Source: Arthrobacter sp. (GTDB taxonomy: Bacteria > Actinomycetota > Actinomycetes > Actinomycetales > Micrococcaceae). From it: DNA of 7,131 bases. The stretch is from contig JAODMA010000079.1 of assembly GCA_025464545.1 (NCBI GenBank), forward strand, positions 1 to 7,131. The letters are read 5' to 3'. This document shows positions 5,891 to 7,131 of this stretch, one piece after another. The notes under the pieces are model-generated. The model was not told where the DNA came from. It searched no databases and was given only the letters and a program-made list of their open reading frames with translations. How positions within the stretch are numbered: the stretch's first letter is position 1; each line of letters begins with the position of its first letter. Position numbers and translations under genes: made by a program.

Positions 5891-6148
5891 ATGACGTTAT
5901 ATCAGCCTGAACCAGTGGAGATCTCAACCCGGATGCGTCCTGGCGAATGGACGGAAGACAGCCTCTCGGAGCTCGTGGCGAATTACCGCCAGGAGCTTCT
6001 GGGGATGGGCGCGGCGCCGGGCGAGATCGATATCGTGACTGACCGCGATGAAGGCGGTGGCGTCAGCGTCGTGGCTACCTGGACGAAGGCCGATGTTACC
6101 GCGGGAGAGGTCCCGGGCGACGAGGTCCCTGGAGACGCGGCAGGCTGA
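5891..6148 (+). CDS. Small acidic hypothetical protein, 85 residues
   Basis: I do not recognise a family. The ATG at 5891 has a strong AAGGAGA ribosome binding site (5879-5885), which decides the start; the frame is open further upstream to 5750 but without a ribosome site of this quality. The predicted protein is acidic, cytoplasmic and has no membrane segment. It has a helix at about 20-38 (EDSLSELVANYRQELLGM), two probable beta strands around EIDIVTDRD and GVSVVATWTKAD, and a flexible tail with EVPGD repeated in tandem (residues 73-82). The tail is encoded by a 15-base tandem repeat at 6107-6136 with two mismatches. It stands 137 bases after the isochorismatase gene and may have its own promoter. 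The gene converges on the small membrane protein gene, with 25 bases between stops. Confidence 0.75.
   Translation: MTLYQPEPVEISTRMRPGEWTEDSLSELVANYRQELLGMGAAPGEIDIVTDRDEGGGVSVVATWTKADVTAGEVPGDEVPGDAAG
6107..6136 (+). repeat. 15-base tandem duplication inside the 85-residue gene
   Basis: Two adjacent copies, gaggtcccgggcgac (6107-6121) and gaggtccctggagac (6122-6136), differ at two positions and encode EVPGD twice. It keeps the frame, so it lengthens the C-terminal tail without breaking the gene. Confidence 0.8.
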
Positions 6149-6173
6149 TTTGATCCGGGCGGCTTTTTGACGG

Positions 6174-6431
6174 TCAGGGATGCCCGTCGCCTTCTCCGGC
6201 ATCATCCTTCGGAGTCCGCGCGCGGAAAAGTGCTGCGCCCGAGAAGCCGCCCGGTGGAGCCATGCGACGGACGGCAACCATGGACCACGCCCCAAACAGC
6301 ACCCCCAAGGCGACGGCGAAGACCCCGACTGTGAACCATCCACCCTGCCCGAATATCATCAGCAAGATGCCCACCAGGCACAGACCCTTTGCAGCGACGT
6401 CCAGATACAACGGACCTCTCAGGTGCTCCAT
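6174..6431 (-). CDS. Small two-helix membrane protein, 85 residues
   Basis: The protein has two hydrophobic segments, at about 13-29 (AAKGLCLVGILLMIFGQ) and 33-53 (FTVGVFAVALGVLFGAWSMVA), followed by basic RR and a Gly/Ala-rich, charged C-terminal tail. The short loop between the helices and the positive charges after the second suggest a membrane hairpin with both ends in the cytoplasm. No family is recognised. ATG 6431 fits the length and the hydrophobic pattern, but the ribosome binding site is weak (GGA close to the start), consistent with reading from the transcript of the PRC-barrel gene, which ends 36 bases upstream. The 25 bases between its stop and that of the convergent 85-residue gene hold a T5 run but no stem, so no terminator is called. 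Confidence 0.72.
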   Translation of the reverse strand: MEHLRGPLYLDVAAKGLCLVGILLMIFGQGGWFTVGVFAVALGVLFGAWSMVAVRRMAPPGGFSGAALFRARTPKDDAGEGDGHP

Positions 6432-6467
6432 ACGTCCAATTTTAAACCCGAAGCACCGGGGGTGGCC

Positions 6468-6809
6468 TCAGTAATCGGTGCGCAGGCCCTCCTTGAGCCA
6501 CAGAGTGTCGCCCTCAACCCGGTCAAGCTCATCCGAGGCAAGGTACGCGTGGCCTGCGAACAGGCCCGACCTGTCGATCTTCACGTAGCCGATCCGCAGC
6601 AACCTCTCGGCGGTATGGCGGGGCAGTCTGGAAGCTTTCGCGAATTCGTCGATCACGCTACCGACGAGGCCCCCCGTTGCGGGATCAGTCTGGCCGTCCG
6701 AGGTCACTGCCTCCGGATCACCCATCTTCAGGTCCTCGACCTTGCCGATCTTCTTCCCATCCGGCGCTACAACGTGCATCCCTTCATACACTTGCTCAAT
6801 GACGGCCAT
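6468..6809 (-). CDS. PRC-barrel / DUF2171-like protein
   Basis: This 113-residue protein opens with the beta-barrel signature of PRC-barrel/DUF2171 proteins: VYEGMHVVAPDGKKIGKVEDL at about residues 7-27, closing with GHAYLASDELDRVEGDTLWL at about 86-105. Between them lies an insertion with a probable helix (SVIDEFAKASRLPRHTAERLL). PRC-barrel domains occur in ribosome maturation and photosynthetic proteins and in many small bacterial stress proteins; no precise role can be read here. The start at ATG 6809 is fixed by GAGGGAGAA a few bases before it and by the domain start; the frame is open further upstream, to 6956, but only into the divergent regulator gene. The small membrane protein gene follows 36 bases on, probably in one transcript. 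The PadR regulator gene diverges from it, 91 bases away, and may control it. Confidence 0.83.
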   Translation of the reverse strand: MAVIEQVYEGMHVVAPDGKKIGKVEDLKMGDPEAVTSDGQTDPATGGLVGSVIDEFAKASRLPRHTAERLLRIGYVKIDRSGLFAGHAYLASDELDRVEGDTLWLKEGLRTDY

Positions 6810-6900
6810 GACGTTCTCCCTCGACGCAACCGCTGAATGCAAGACCAGTGTAGGCCTGAGCGGCAACCGCGAATAGGGATCCCCAGAACCCGAAGGCGCA
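6810..6900. promoter_or_regulatory. Divergent promoter/operator region between PRC-barrel and padR-like genes
   Basis: The octamer GCAACCGC occurs twice in direct orientation at 6826-6833 and 6863-6870, each followed by GAAT within one base; the second copy also forms GCGG-caa-CCGC. On the minus strand TACACT (complement of 6847-6852) is a fair -10 for the PRC-barrel gene with a leader near 30 nt, but its -35 is poor. No typical ATGT-N8-ACAT PadR operator is seen. Regulation by the neighbouring PadR protein is inferred from the arrangement only. Confidence 0.4.
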
Positions 6901-7131
6901 GTGCGCATTGATAAAGATCTGGTCGCCGCTTCAGCCACCCCGCTTGTGCTGGGCATCCTGTCGGACGGCGACCTGTACGGCTACGCGATCCTCAAGCGCG
7001 TGAGCGAATTGTCCGGCGGTGGCATGCAGTGGACCGACGGAATGCTCTACCCGCTACTGCACCGCCTCGAGCGGCTCGGCTACGTCTCCTCCTCATGGGG
7101 TACCTCCGACGCCGGTCGCCGGCGCAAGCAC
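6901..7131 (+). CDS. PadR-family transcriptional regulator, N-terminal part (cut by window edge)
   Basis: The frame opens at GTG 6901, has an in-frame stop just upstream (TAG at 6874) and runs off the right edge after 77 codons. The PadR winged-helix domain is clear: LVLGILSDGDLYGYAILKRV (about 16-33) is the first half, DGMLYPLLHRLERLGYVSS (about 46-64) holds the recognition helix, and the wing ends in DAGRRRKH. Family members bind small phenolics, drugs or other ligands and usually repress a neighbouring or divergent gene. GAAGG at 6892-6896 serves as ribosome binding site. The C-terminal dimerisation domain is outside the window, so the PadR subfamily cannot be told. The divergent PRC-barrel and membrane protein genes are the nearest candidate targets. 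Confidence 0.93.
   Translation, partial: MRIDKDLVAASATPLVLGILSDGDLYGYAILKRVSELSGGGMQWTDGMLYPLLHRLERLGYVSSSWGTSDAGRRRKH

Noticed and set aside
6149..6173. Possible terminator (GGCTTTTTGA) between convergent small genes
   Set aside because: There is a T5 run but no complementary stem before it on either strand.
1..7131. Mobile element, CRISPR array, tRNA or rRNA
   Set aside because: No regularly spaced repeats, transposase or integrase motifs, terminal repeats, tRNA cloverleaf or rRNA-like sequence were seen.

Overview
The window reads as chromosomal DNA from a high-GC Gram-positive actinobacterium, most probably Arthrobacter/Pseudarthrobacter or another Micrococcaceae. That placement rests on GC-rich third codon positions, actinobacterial-type protein families and purine-rich ribosome binding sites. 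It is inference; there is no rRNA or other marker gene here. I see no tRNA, rRNA, CRISPR array, transposase, integrase or attachment site.

Layout from left to right. (1) A glycogen debranching enzyme gene (glgX) runs leftward and leaves the window at base 1, so only its N-terminal 237 residues are present. (2) A 327-base intergenic region separates it from a rightward pair: a manganese (non-haem) catalase with all five expected metal ligands, then, 25 bases after its stop, a four-helix, histidine-rich DUF2243 membrane protein. (3) Running leftward and meeting that pair tail to tail with a 4-base overlap is a stand-alone 5'-3' exonuclease of the polymerase I 5'-nuclease family. Upstream of it on the same strand is a 334-residue protein that I do not recognise. 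(4) A 278-base intergenic region carries a perfect 9-base inverted repeat. It is followed by three rightward genes: an 84-residue protein resembling the C-terminal domain of phage/poxvirus D5-type primases, an isochorismatase-family cysteine hydrolase, and an 85-residue acidic protein. (5) Two leftward genes follow, for a small two-helix membrane protein and, upstream of it, a PRC-barrel/DUF2171-like protein. (6) A PadR-family regulator starts at 6901, diverges from the PRC-barrel gene and is cut by the right edge.

The genes do not form one recognisable pathway. Several fit general stress or stationary-phase physiology: peroxide removal by Mn catalase, glycogen mobilisation by GlgX, a PRC-barrel protein, small membrane proteins and a small-molecule-type regulator. 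The clearest likely units are catalase with DUF2243, and PRC-barrel with the small membrane protein under possible PadR control. I found no convincing new defence or mobile system. The points most worth a second look are the stand-alone primase-C-terminal-like protein, the unassigned 334-residue protein, the linkage of the His-rich DUF2243 protein to the catalase, and several inverted or direct repeats in the intergenic regions.
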